Shown: positions 9,107-17,025 of the stretch, piece after piece
Numbering within the stretch: position 1 is the first letter of the stretch
Layout of the letters: each line of letters opens with the position of its first letter
Assembly (NCBI GenBank): GCA_934589675.1
Contig: CAKTOF010000001.1
Span: 62,001-126,000, forward strand
Direction: 5' to 3'
Length of the DNA: 64,000 nucleotides
Origin: an uncultured Oscillospiraceae bacterium
GTDB lineage: Bacteria; Bacillota; Clostridia; Oscillospirales; Oscillospiraceae
Notes under the pieces: generated by a model
The model's database searches: none
What the model was told of the DNA's origin: nothing
The model's input: only the letters and a program-made list of their open reading frames with translations
Made by a program: the position numbers and the translations under genes

Positions 9107-9595
9107 ATGGAACGCATTGAAGTCCGTCTGTACCGGGAGTCCGACCTTCCGGATATGGTGCGCATCTGGAACGAGGTCGTCTGCGACGGCATCGCCTACC
9201 CGCAGGAGGCGGAGCTGACGGAGCAGTCCGGCCGCGAATTCTTCGCGCAGCAGTCGGCCGCCGCCGTCGCTGTACAGGACGGCGAGGTGCTCGGTCTGTA
9301 CATTCTTCACCCGAACAACGTCGGCCGCTGCGGCCACATCGCAAACGCGAGCTACGCCGTATCCGGCGGCGCCCGCGGCAAGCACATCGGCGAAAAGCTC
9401 GTGCTCGACAGCGTCGCGCGCCTTTCTTCCTGCGGCTTCCGCGGATTGCAGTTCAACGCCGTCGTCGCAACGAACGTCCACGCGCGCCATCTCTACGAGC
9501 GCTGCGGCTTCCGCCTCGTCGGCACCATCCCCGGCGGCTTCCGCATGGACGACCGCTACGAGGACATCTGCATCTATTACATCGACGCGAAATAA
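9107..9595 (+). CDS. GNAT family N-acetyltransferase
   Basis: A 162-residue GNAT-fold protein. Motif A (acetyl-CoA pyrophosphate loop) appears as GARGKHIGEKLV, and motif B as NVHARHLYERCGFRLVGTIPGGF, with a C-terminal YEDICIYYI strand. It resembles phosphinothricin/N-acyltransferase-type members, but the substrate cannot be told from sequence. AAGGAGATTTTATCT precedes the ATG. It lies 59 bases after recR and may be co-transcribed. Confidence 0.85.
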   Translation: MERIEVRLYRESDLPDMVRIWNEVVCDGIAYPQEAELTEQSGREFFAQQSAAAVAVQDGEVLGLYILHPNNVGRCGHIANASYAVSGGARGKHIGEKLVLDSVARLSSCGFRGLQFNAVVATNVHARHLYERCGFRLVGTIPGGFRMDDRYEDICIYYIDAK

Positions 9596-9652
9596 AATCC
9601 CCGCTGCGGGCAGGGATTCAGGGCGCAGCAAAAACATTTTTTCTGTCGGAAG

Positions 9653-9755
9653 CCGCCTCGCAGAGTTCCGCCGCCCGCAGGCGGCGGAAAAATTCGGGAT
9701 TGTTTTTTCCGAGGGCGTGTACCTCGGAAAAAACACAGCTCAGCCCGCAAGTGTG
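9653..9755 (-). repeat. Dispersed two-stem intergenic repeat, copy B
   Basis: Inverted copy of the element at 3677-3780. The palindrome at 9703-9733 differs from copy A at only a few positions, and both flanks align (CACACTTGC on one side; a GC-rich stem then ACTCTGCGAGG on the other). The GC-rich stem differs in sequence but remains paired. It is non-coding, lying in the gap after the GNAT gene. Confidence 0.7.
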
Positions 9756-9820
9756 CGAGCGCAGCGAGTGCGCGCAGCCGCGCTGCATTCCCCCGCTTGA
9801 CGAACGTGTTCGGCAAGCGA

Positions 9821-9857
9821 TAAAAAATCACCGGCCGCGGCCGGTGATTTTTTTATC
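9821..9857 (-). terminator. Terminator of the chromate-transporter pair
   Basis: Near-palindrome AAAAAATCACCGGCC / GGCCGGTGATTTTTTT right after the stop of the 9853 gene; a U tract is available in both directions. Confidence 0.8.
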
Positions 9858-10413
9858 CAAGCAGCAGATGCAGCGCCAGCCCTGCCGCGCCGCAGCAGGC
9901 CATGACGAGGATCGGGCTCAATTTCCATTTGCGCAGAACGAAAAACGCACCGGCAAACAGTGCAAGGCCGATCCAGTCGGCATTTGCAGGCGCGACGGCC
10001 TGCCCGCCGAAAACAGCGGTCTGAAAAATGGACAGCCCCGCCGCGGCAATGAGCGCGACGACGGCCGGACGCAGCGCCGAGAGCACGCTTTGCAGCGCGT
10101 CGACCGTCTTGTACCTGTAATAGACGAACGCCAGCAGCGACGCGATGAAGCACGACGGCAGGATGCACCCGAACGTCGCGGCCAGCGCGCCCGGAATGCC
10201 CGCGATCCGGACGCCGACGAACGTGGCGGAATTGACCGTGATGGGGCCGGGCGTCATCTCCGCGATGGTAATAAGATCCGTGAACTGGCTCATCGTCAGC
10301 CAGCCGTACCCCTCGACGACCTGACTTCGAATGAGCGGCATGGCCGCATAGCCGCCGCCGATGCTGAACAGCCCGACCTGGACGAAGCTCCAGAATAATT
10401 GCAGATAGATCAC
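9853..10413 (-). CDS. Chromate transporter (CHR), short subunit 2
   Basis: A 186-residue, mostly hydrophobic single-CHR-domain protein. It has the conserved N-terminal FSIGGGYAAMPLI and the core EMTPGPITVNSATFVG. Short CHR proteins function as heterodimeric pairs that move chromate or a related oxyanion across the membrane. Translation starts at GTG 10413, overlapping the upstream partner's TGA (GTGA), so the pair is translationally coupled. Actual substrate is unproven; many anaerobes have such pairs without known chromate exposure. Confidence 0.88.
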   Translation of the reverse strand: MIYLQLFWSFVQVGLFSIGGGYAAMPLIRSQVVEGYGWLTMSQFTDLITIAEMTPGPITVNSATFVGVRIAGIPGALAATFGCILPSCFIASLLAFVYYRYKTVDALQSVLSALRPAVVALIAAAGLSIFQTAVFGGQAVAPANADWIGLALFAGAFFVLRKWKLSPILVMACCGAAGLALHLLLG

Positions 10414-10985
10414 ATCTGCACGCCCCCTCTCTTCCGGCGCCAGAGCTCAAGCAGGACGCCCACCGCAATGGTCGCAAGAATGATATAGATCACGTTGACA
10501 TGGAACACGGCCGTCGCGACAAACGCCGCGCCCATGATGACCCACAAAACGCCGCGCCTGAGCTTGCGCACATTGGCGATGAGGCCGCACACAACGTCGA
10601 AGATCACGGCCGCGACGCCCGCCTGCATCCCGCGCAGCACAAGCGCGACATAGCGGTTCGACGCGAACGCCTCGTAGCCGTAAGAAATGGCCGTCAGAAT
10701 GACCATGGGCGGCAGGATCGTCCCGAGCACGGCCACCAGCATCCCCGCAAAGCCCGCCACGCGCCAGCCGACCAGGATCGCCGCGTTGACCGCGATGGCG
10801 CCCGGCGACGACTGCGCGAGCGCCGTGAGGTCGAGCATCTCCGCCTCGTCGATCCAATGCAGCTGGTCGACAAATTTCCGCTTCATAAATGTCACGATCA
10901 CAAAGCCGCCGCCAAATGTGAACGCGCTGATGTACAGCGTGCTCACAAACAGCTTCCAGAGCGTGCGGCCCCGGCTCTCTGCCAT
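10410..10985 (-). CDS. Chromate transporter (CHR), short subunit 1
   Basis: A 191-residue membrane protein homologous to its downstream partner, with FTFGGGFVIVTFMKRKFV near the N-terminus and AQSSPGAIAVNAAILVGWR matching the CHR core. ATG 10985 follows GGAGAGGTGA. It is the first gene of the two-gene operon and is divergent from a LysR regulator 110 bases away, which is the common layout of a regulator controlling its neighbour. Confidence 0.88.
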   Translation of the reverse strand: MAESRGRTLWKLFVSTLYISAFTFGGGFVIVTFMKRKFVDQLHWIDEAEMLDLTALAQSSPGAIAVNAAILVGWRVAGFAGMLVAVLGTILPPMVILTAISYGYEAFASNRYVALVLRGMQAGVAAVIFDVVCGLIANVRKLRRGVLWVIMGAAFVATAVFHVNVIYIILATIAVGVLLELWRRKRGGVQM

Positions 10986-11025
10986 AAAATCACCTCTCCT
11001 TTTTGAACAAGAATCATAATACCAC

Positions 11026-11054
11026 TTGCGCGCCCATTTGTAAAACGTTATAAT
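11026..11054 (+). promoter_or_regulatory. Sigma-A promoter of the LysR gene
   Basis: TTGCGC (11026-11031), 17-base spacer, perfect TATAAT (11049-11054), in the 110-base gap shared with the chromate-transporter operon. Confidence 0.65.
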
Positions 11055-11095
11055 CTTATCGGTTCCATACCAAACTTGATATGCTGGAGGGCGCC

Positions 11096-11974
11096 ATGAC
11101 CATCCGTCACCTGCGCATTTTTGTGCGCGTATATCAGCTGCAAAGCATCACGCAGGCCGCCGAGGCGCTCCACCTGACGCAGCCGGCGGTCAGCCGCGCG
11201 ATCGCGGAGCTGGAGAGCTGCTACAGCCTGCGCCTTTTTGAGCGCATGAACCACCGGCTCTACCGCACCGCCGCATCCGACGAGTTCTACGCCTCGGCGC
11301 TGCACATCGTCGACTCGTTCGACCGGCTCGAGCGGGGCGCGCGGGGGCTGGAGTCGGCGGGAACGCTCCGCGTCGGCGCAAGTCTGACGCTCGGCAGCTT
11401 TTTCCTGCCGGACGTGCTGCGGAGCTTTCAGGCCGCGCACCCGGACGTCAGCGTGCGTGTAACGGTGTCGAACACCGCCTTTCTTGCGCAGGCGCTGCGG
11501 GACGACGCGCTCGATCTGGCCGTCATCGAGGGCGCGGTGAACGAGCCGCACCTTCGCGCGGAGCTGCTGCGGCACGACCGGATGCAGCTCATCGTCCCGC
11601 CCGGGCACGCGCTTTTGCGCAAGCGGCGCATCCTGCTTTCCGACGTGCTCGCCTGCCCGCTGCTGCTGCGCGAGAGCGGCAGCGCCGGGCGCGCGTTTTT
11701 AGACGGCGTGTTCGCCTCGCGCGGCGCGGCCGTGCAGCCGGCGTGGGAGAGCGCGAGCACGCAGGCGCTCATCCGCGCCGTCGCGGCCGGCCTCGGCGTA
11801 TCCATCCTGCCAGAGCAGCTCGTATCCGACGCCATCGAAAGCGGCACGGTCGCTGCGGCAGCCATCGCGGACGTGTCGCTCATGCGTGAGAACTTCATCC
11901 TCTACCACCGCGAGAAGTACTTCACACGCGCCGCCCGCGCGCTCATCGCCGCATTTCATGCGGCCGCGGAATAA
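11096..11974 (+). CDS. LysR family transcriptional regulator
   Basis: A 292-residue LTTR with an N-terminal winged helix-turn-helix (residues 1-60: SITQAAEALHLTQPAVSRAI) and a LysR substrate-binding domain (about 85-290). ATG 11096 is chosen because GGAGGGCGCC sits just before it; an ATG five codons upstream has no ribosome site. It is divergent from the chromate-transporter pair and is inferred to control it and itself. The effector is unknown. Confidence 0.92.
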   Translation: MTIRHLRIFVRVYQLQSITQAAEALHLTQPAVSRAIAELESCYSLRLFERMNHRLYRTAASDEFYASALHIVDSFDRLERGARGLESAGTLRVGASLTLGSFFLPDVLRSFQAAHPDVSVRVTVSNTAFLAQALRDDALDLAVIEGAVNEPHLRAELLRHDRMQLIVPPGHALLRKRRILLSDVLACPLLLRESGSAGRAFLDGVFASRGAAVQPAWESASTQALIRAVAAGLGVSILPEQLVSDAIESGTVAAAAIADVSLMRENFILYHREKYFTRAARALIAAFHAAAE

Positions 11975-12008
11975 AAAGCCGCCCGGCAGAGCCTCCTCTG
12001 CCGGGCGG
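11972..12008 (-). terminator. Terminator of degV-family gene
   Basis: CCGCCCGGCAGAG / CTCTGCCGGGCGG 13-bp stem (11979-12008) with a U tract on the minus strand; it also faces the end of the convergent LysR gene. Confidence 0.8.
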
Positions 12009-12023
12009 TCATCGTTTGTAAGC

Positions 12024-12899
12024 TCAGTCGCGGTTTTCCGCGAGGAAGAACAGCGCCATCGTGCCCGGACCGGAGTGCGATCCGATGACGGGGCCGATGG
12101 GGAAGATCTTCACGTCCGCAGCGTGCAGGCGGCTTTTCACCTGTTCGGCGACGTACTCCGCCTCATCGGCGCAGTCGCCGTGCGAGATGAACACGGTCTG
12201 GCCCGCGGGATCGACGGCCGTCTTTTCCATGTGGTCGACGAGCGCATTCAGCGACGCCTTGCGGCCGCGCGTCTTGCCGACGTTGATGAGATGGCCCTCG
12301 TCATCGACGTGGAGCACCGGCTTGATGCCGAGCACCGTGCCGACAACGGCTGTCGTTGCCGAAACTCTTCCGCCGCGCTTGAGAAAGTGCAGATCCTCGA
12401 CCGTGAACCAGTGCGCGAGGTGCAGCTTGTTATTCTCTAACCAGTCGCGCACCTCCTCGATGGACGCGCCGGCGTTTTTGCGCGTGGCCGCGTGGTAGAC
12501 GAGCAGTCCCTCGCCGGAGGACGCGCACAGCGAGTCGACCACGAGCACCTTGCGCTCCGGATAGCGTTCCGTCAGCTCCTCGGCCGCCATGGTCGCCGCC
12601 TGATGCGTCGAGCTCAGCCCGGACGAGAACGCGATCACCAGCACATCCTGCCCATTGTTCAGGTGCGGCTCAATGGCCTCCGTCCAGTCGCTCGGGTTGA
12701 TGGCCGACGTTGTGGCCATCGCGCCGCCGCGCAGGCGGGCATAGAACTCGCCCGTCGCAAGCTCACGGCCGTCGAGCCAGTTTTCGTGCGTTTCATCTTC
12801 GATCGTAAACTTCATCGGAACATAGGCAACGCCCAGTTCGCGGGCAAACTCCTCGGACAGATCGCAGCAGGAATCCGTCAGAATGACATACTCTCCCAT
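12024..12899 (-). CDS. DegV family fatty-acid-binding protein
   Basis: A 291-residue two-domain protein. The DegV signature is ILTDSCCDL at the N-terminus, then TTSAINPSDW, IAFSSGLSSTHQAA, VVDSLCASSGEGLLV, and a C-terminal PVIGSHSGPGT. DegV/FakB proteins bind a fatty acid and present it to the FakA kinase for phosphorylation and phospholipid synthesis. No fakA is nearby. It has a clear promoter (12936-12964) and a terminator, so it is monocistronic. Confidence 0.93.
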   Translation of the reverse strand: MGEYVILTDSCCDLSEEFARELGVAYVPMKFTIEDETHENWLDGRELATGEFYARLRGGAMATTSAINPSDWTEAIEPHLNNGQDVLVIAFSSGLSSTHQAATMAAEELTERYPERKVLVVDSLCASSGEGLLVYHAATRKNAGASIEEVRDWLENNKLHLAHWFTVEDLHFLKRGGRVSATTAVVGTVLGIKPVLHVDDEGHLINVGKTRGRKASLNALVDHMEKTAVDPAGQTVFISHGDCADEAEYVAEQVKSRLHAADVKIFPIGPVIGSHSGPGTMALFFLAENRD

Positions 12900-12935
12900 G
12901 TGAGCATCCTCCTTCTCGCATCTCAGGCTGCGGCC

Positions 12936-12964
12936 ATTTTACCACATCTGTTCCGTCTTGTAAA
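12936..12964 (-). promoter_or_regulatory. Sigma-A promoter of degV-family gene
   Basis: Minus strand TTTACA (12959-12964), 17-base spacer, TAAAAT (12936-12941). Confidence 0.7.
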
Positions 12965-13039
12965 TAGATTTGGTTTTCGATATTACATTTGCCGGTCATT
13001 TATCTGATATTTCAGTCCGTTCCCATCGAAAAAATCTCC

Positions 13040-13068
13040 TTGCATTCCCGCCGCCGCAGTCCTATAAT
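13040..13068 (+). promoter_or_regulatory. Sigma-A promoter of the CDF transporter
   Basis: TTGCAT (13040-13045), 17-base spacer, TATAAT (13063-13068), 29 bases before the ATG. Confidence 0.75.
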
Positions 13069-13097
13069 AAGCGGAAACAGCAAAAGGAGGGGTCGCC

Positions 13098-14267
13098 ATG
13101 ACCGCACTGCTGCTTCGAACATTCCTGCGCGGGCGCGACCCGTCTGATCCCGCCGCGCGCGCCCGCTGCGGCAAGCTGGCCGGTGCCGTCGGCATCGCGT
13201 GCAACGTGCTTTTGTGCATTGCAAAGCTCATCGTCGGCACGCTCTCAGGCAGCATTTCCATCTCGGCCGACGCCGTGAACAACCTGTCCGACGCGTCGAG
13301 CTCCGTCGTGACGCTGCTCGGCTTCAAGCTGGCTGAAAAGCCGGCCGACCGCGACCACCCATACGGCCACGCGCGCATGGAGTACATCTCCGGCCTCGCC
13401 GTCGCGGCGCTGATCCTGGTCATCGGCGCCGAGCTTGCCCGGTCGTCGTTTGACCGCATTTTGCACCCGCAGCCCATTTCGTTTTCGCCGGCGCTCGTTG
13501 CTGTGCTGCTGCTCTCCATCGGCGTAAAGCTGTGGATGATGGCATTCAACCGGTCGCTCGGGAAGGCGATCGGCTCGGAAACGCTGCTCGCCACGGCGGC
13601 CGACAGCCGCAACGACGTCATCACAACGGCCGCCGTCCTCGCTGCGTGCGTGTTCTGCCGCTTCACCGACCTGATGATCGACGGCTACGCCGGCCTCGCC
13701 GTGGCTGTGTTCATCCTCATCTCCGGCGTCGGCATTGCGCGCGACACGATCAACCCGCTGCTCGGCACGAAGCCCGACCCGGACCTCATGCGCGCCATCA
13801 CAGCGGAGATCCTCGCGCACGACAAGATCCTCGGCGTGCACGACCTCATGCTCCACGACTACGGCCCCGGCCGCCGCTTCGGCAGCGTCCACGTCGAGAT
13901 GGACTGCCGCGAGGATCCGCTGCTGTGCCACGAGATCATTGACGGCATCGAGCGGGAGTTCCGCGACGAGCACAATCTCGAGCTCGTCATCCACTACGAC
14001 CCCATCGTCACCGACGACGCCGAGCTGACGCGCCTGCGCTCATTCGTGCAGCAGACGTGCGAGGCCATCGACCCGCGGCTGTCCATCCACGATTTCCGCA
14101 TCGTGCGCGGCTATGAGCGCACGAATCTCATCTTCGACCTCGTCGTGCCGTTCGATCTGCAAAAAGACCGCAACCGCATCGGCTGGGAGCTGGAGACGCG
14201 CATCCGCGAGCAGGATGCGCGCTACAACCCCGTCATCACCTTCGACGAGGACGCGTTCAATCCGTAA
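13098..14267 (+). CDS. Cation diffusion facilitator family transporter
   Basis: A 389-residue CDF (FieF/YiiP-like) divalent-metal/proton antiporter. Metal-site motifs are present in TM2 (ADAVNNLSD) and TM5 (ADSRNDV), and the loop HPYGHARMEYI is diagnostic. Cytoplasmic metal-sensing domain about 205-290, followed by roughly 100 further residues resembling a second copy of the cytoplasmic dimerisation fold, so it is longer than the usual 300. Likely exports Mn, Fe, Zn or Co; the choice cannot be made from sequence. AAAAGGAGGGG precedes the ATG. Confidence 0.92.
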   Translation: MTALLLRTFLRGRDPSDPAARARCGKLAGAVGIACNVLLCIAKLIVGTLSGSISISADAVNNLSDASSSVVTLLGFKLAEKPADRDHPYGHARMEYISGLAVAALILVIGAELARSSFDRILHPQPISFSPALVAVLLLSIGVKLWMMAFNRSLGKAIGSETLLATAADSRNDVITTAAVLAACVFCRFTDLMIDGYAGLAVAVFILISGVGIARDTINPLLGTKPDPDLMRAITAEILAHDKILGVHDLMLHDYGPGRRFGSVHVEMDCREDPLLCHEIIDGIEREFRDEHNLELVIHYDPIVTDDAELTRLRSFVQQTCEAIDPRLSIHDFRIVRGYERTNLIFDLVVPFDLQKDRNRIGWELETRIREQDARYNPVITFDEDAFNP

Positions 14268-14307
14268 AAAGCCGCCGCGCCCGTATTCGGAGCTGCGGCA
14301 GATTGCG

Positions 14308-14336
14308 CCCCGCCTGCCTCCGGCAGGCGGGTTTTT
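14308..14336 (+). terminator. Terminator of the CDF gene
   Basis: CCCGCCTGCC / GGCAGGCGGG stem with a four-base loop and TTTTT. Confidence 0.85.
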
Positions 14337-14345
14337 GCTGTGGAA

Positions 14346-14405
14346 AAGCTCCATGCGCCGGCATTTGCACATTTTCGCGGCGCGGTGTTCCCGCATGGAG
14401 CTTTA
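14346..14405. repeat. Dispersed stem-loop repeat, type 2, copy A
   Basis: AAGCTCCATGCG (start about 14348) pairs perfectly with CGCATGGAGCTT (end about 14404), enclosing GGCATTTGCACATTTTCG. A diverged copy with matching paired arms lies at 26874-26938. Both abut the 3' end of a leftward gene. Confidence 0.65.
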
Positions 14406-15602
14406 CGCCTCGGCAAGGCCGAGCGTCAGGATTCCCAGATTGCTCTCGTAAATTTCGCCGAGCTGCGCAATCGGCAGCGGGTTTTCGCCCTCGCCGCACT
14501 CGACGGTGTAGCCGGGGCGGTCAAACTCCTGAATGAAATAGTCCTTGTATCCCGCGTAGCCGGACTCGTAGGGCGTATCCTCGAGTGCGTAGCCGCTCAC
14601 GGCGGAAAATTTCCGCCCGATCTGCTCGCCGCGCGGCGGCTCGATGCCGGCAAAGCGCCAGTAGATGACGCGCCCCTGCGTGTGGTATGAGAGCGTGAGA
14701 TCCGGCTGCACGGCCTGCGTGTAGGCGTAGAGCGCCGCGGACTCCGGCTCCGAGAGCGCGGCCGGGCCGACAAAATCGCGCGGGCCGGGGCGCGTGTAGC
14801 CCTGCTCGAATTTGATCTGCCGCGCCTGCTCCCACCCGGCCGGGTACTGCAGGTTGAGGTCGACGCCCGCCAGATTTGCCTTCCACCCGTCCGGAAACGG
14901 GATGTCGGGGTAGCTCTCCGCGAGCTTTTCGGCCGCGGCCGTCTCCGCCTTCGTCGCCGCGCCGAGCACGAGGTCAACGCCGTCCGGGTTCACCATGGGC
15001 ATGAAGTGCAGCGTCGTGCGCGCGAGCAGCCCGCGCGCATCCTGCCCGAAAATGGAGCCGCCTGCGACACAGGCCGCGCACAGCTGCTCGAAAAATTTCA
15101 GCGTCACGCTCGTCGTGATGAGCTCGTTTGCGTGGTGCGACGCGTTGTAAAGCGCCCGCCGCGCGCCCATCCCCGCGCGCAGCATCCACAGCCTTCGCCC
15201 CGCGCGCGAAAAGCCGATCGGCTCGGCCCGCACGAACGGATAGCGCGCGACGAGGCCGCGCACGATCACGTCCAGAAGCCCGCTCGTCACCGGCGCATCG
15301 TCCGGCACGAGCGAAAATCCGAACGGCACGACGAGCAGCGACCCGACCCGCAAATTCTCCGGCCGCGCCCGCGGATTGGCCGCCGCGACGGCCGCGGCCG
15401 TCGTGCCATACTCGCGCGCAAGATGATAAAACGTGTCCCCGCGCCGCACCCGCACGATCTGATACCCAAGCGCGTAGGGCGCGAGCGCCTCCCGCGTCCG
15501 CGCGTCCATCTCCCCCGTCGCCGCGATCCCCTCGCGCGATTGAAACTCCGCAAGACTCCCCGCGCCCGCCCGCCGCAGCGCCAGCTCCGTGACATAATCC
15601 AT
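14403..15602 (-). CDS. LysM-containing M14 zinc peptidase (gamma-D-glutamyl-diamino-acid endopeptidase type)
   Basis: A 399-residue protein with no signal peptide visible. Order: a short peptidoglycan-binding-like N-terminus (1-45), a LysM domain (about 47-97: VRVRRGDTFYHLAREYGT), then an M14 carboxypeptidase domain with zinc ligands in ASHHANE, a third histidine in SYHTQG, substrate residues MVNPDGVDL and DLNLQYPAGW, and catalytic Glu in YTVECGEG. This architecture matches endopeptidase I-type enzymes that cut gamma-D-Glu-diamino-acid bonds in spore cortex or vegetative peptidoglycan. ATG 15602 is spaced 6 bases from a G-run; ATG 15608 is too close. Divergent from the serpin gene. Confidence 0.88.
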   Translation of the reverse strand: MDYVTELALRRAGAGSLAEFQSREGIAATGEMDARTREALAPYALGYQIVRVRRGDTFYHLAREYGTTAAAVAAANPRARPENLRVGSLLVVPFGFSLVPDDAPVTSGLLDVIVRGLVARYPFVRAEPIGFSRAGRRLWMLRAGMGARRALYNASHHANELITTSVTLKFFEQLCAACVAGGSIFGQDARGLLARTTLHFMPMVNPDGVDLVLGAATKAETAAAEKLAESYPDIPFPDGWKANLAGVDLNLQYPAGWEQARQIKFEQGYTRPGPRDFVGPAALSEPESAALYAYTQAVQPDLTLSYHTQGRVIYWRFAGIEPPRGEQIGRKFSAVSGYALEDTPYESGYAGYKDYFIQEFDRPGYTVECGEGENPLPIAQLGEIYESNLGILTLGLAEA

Positions 15603-15644
15603 CGTCATCCCCCCTGCCGTCAGTGTATGCGCGGCCGCGGGGTC

Positions 15645-15674
15645 TTGACAGCGATTTGTTGCAGGGTTTATACT
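15645..15674 (+). promoter_or_regulatory. Sigma-A promoter of the serpin gene
   Basis: Consensus TTGACA (15645-15650), 18-base spacer, TATACT (15669-15674). Confidence 0.75.
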
Positions 15675-15711
15675 AAGCACAGCAACGAAAGTCAGAAAGG
15701 AGCGACCCGAA

Positions 15712-16965
15712 ATGAAAAACTGCCGCTTGACCGCCGCGCTGCTCCTGCTGCTCCTGCTTCTCCCGCTTGCCGCCTGCGCCGTGAAAGACGCCGCGCCGCG
15801 CGCCACTGAGCTGACCGCGTCCGTCACCGCGCAGGAGACGGGCGCCGTGGAACCCACGGCTGAGCAGTCCGCGGCGATGATGGAGTTCGGGCTGTCGCTC
15901 CTGCGGGAGGGCTTTTCGGACGGAAATTCGCTCATTTCGCCCGTCAGTCTGCTGCTCGCGCTCGGCATGACGGCGAACGGGGCCGAGGGGCAGACGCGTG
16001 AGCAGATGGAGGCCGTGCTCGGCATGGACGCGGACGCGCTCAGCGCGTGCATGCATGGCTACCTCGCCTCTCTGCCCGCCCAGAACAGCAGCACATCCAT
16101 GGGCAAGCTGAACGCCGCGAACTCCATCTGGGTGCGGGAGGGCGTCTCCGTGCGCGAGGTGTTTTTGCAGTCCGCGGTGGATGATTACGACGCGCAGGTC
16201 TACTCCGCGCCGTTTGACCAGTCGACCGTCGGCGCGGTCAACTCATGGGTCAGCCGTCACACGGACGGCATGATCGACCGGATCTTAAGTGACCTTCCAA
16301 ACAATTCGGCCATGCTTCTTCTGAACGCCGTCGCGTTCGAGGCCGAGTGGCAGAATATCTATCAGGCGGCCAGCGTGCGCGAGTGCACGTTCACCTGCGA
16401 GGACGGCACGGAGCGCACGGTCTCCATGATGTACTCCGAAGAGTCGCGCTATCTGGAATCGCCGCTTGCATCCGGCTTTCTCCGGCCGTACCTCGGCGGG
16501 CGGTACGTCTTCGCCGCGCTTCTGCCGGACGAGGGCGTCACAGTCTCGGAGCTGCTGAGCAGCCTCGACGGGCAGGCGCTCTGTGACCTGCTCTCCGCGC
16601 CCGTGGACGCGGAGGTCGACGCGGGGCTGCCGAAATTCTCGTACGAGACCGCGATGGACGCCAAGGCGTCTTTGACCGCGCTCGGCATGACGGACGCGTT
16701 CAGCTCAGACGCTGCGGACTTTTCCGGGATCTCGCGTGCGGACGATCTCTTCATCAGCCGCGTGCTGCACAAGGCGTACATCGCCGTCAACGAAAAGGGC
16801 ACGCGCGCGGGCGCGGCAACTGCGGTGGATATGGGAGACATGGGCACGCCGCTCCCCGAGGAGCGAAAAAGCGTGATCCTCGATCGGCCGTTTGTCTATC
16901 TCATTCTCGACACGAAGTACACCGCGCCCGTTTTCCTCGGCGTCCTCGTGGACCCCGGCGAATAA
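15712..16965 (+). CDS. Lipoprotein serpin (serine protease inhibitor)
   Basis: A 417-residue serpin with a lipoprotein signal (lipobox LAAC, Cys22), so it is expected to be tethered outside the membrane. Serpin landmarks are NSLISPVSLLLALGMTANGA, LLNAVAFEAEWQ and the C-terminal RPFVYLILDTKYTAPVFLG. The reactive-loop hinge EKGTRAGAATAV has small residues, the mark of an inhibitory rather than non-inhibitory serpin; the P1 residue falls around the MGDMG segment. Serpins trap a target protease by loop insertion. The convergent neighbour is a secreted subtilase, an obvious candidate target. Confidence 0.92.
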   Translation: MKNCRLTAALLLLLLLLPLAACAVKDAAPRATELTASVTAQETGAVEPTAEQSAAMMEFGLSLLREGFSDGNSLISPVSLLLALGMTANGAEGQTREQMEAVLGMDADALSACMHGYLASLPAQNSSTSMGKLNAANSIWVREGVSVREVFLQSAVDDYDAQVYSAPFDQSTVGAVNSWVSRHTDGMIDRILSDLPNNSAMLLLNAVAFEAEWQNIYQAASVRECTFTCEDGTERTVSMMYSEESRYLESPLASGFLRPYLGGRYVFAALLPDEGVTVSELLSSLDGQALCDLLSAPVDAEVDAGLPKFSYETAMDAKASLTALGMTDAFSSDAADFSGISRADDLFISRVLHKAYIAVNEKGTRAGAATAVDMGDMGTPLPEERKSVILDRPFVYLILDTKYTAPVFLGVLVDPGE

Positions 16966-17013
16966 AAAAGCGCTCCCGGCGGCACAGTCTCTGTGCGCCG
17001 GGAGCGTTTTTTC
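16963..17013. terminator. Bidirectional terminator between serpin and subtilase
   Basis: Long stem CGCTCCCGGCG...GCGCCGGGAGCG with one bulged base, flanked by AAAAAA on the left and TTTTTT on the right, serving both convergent genes. Confidence 0.85.
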
Positions 17014-17025
17014 TGTATGGACCGG

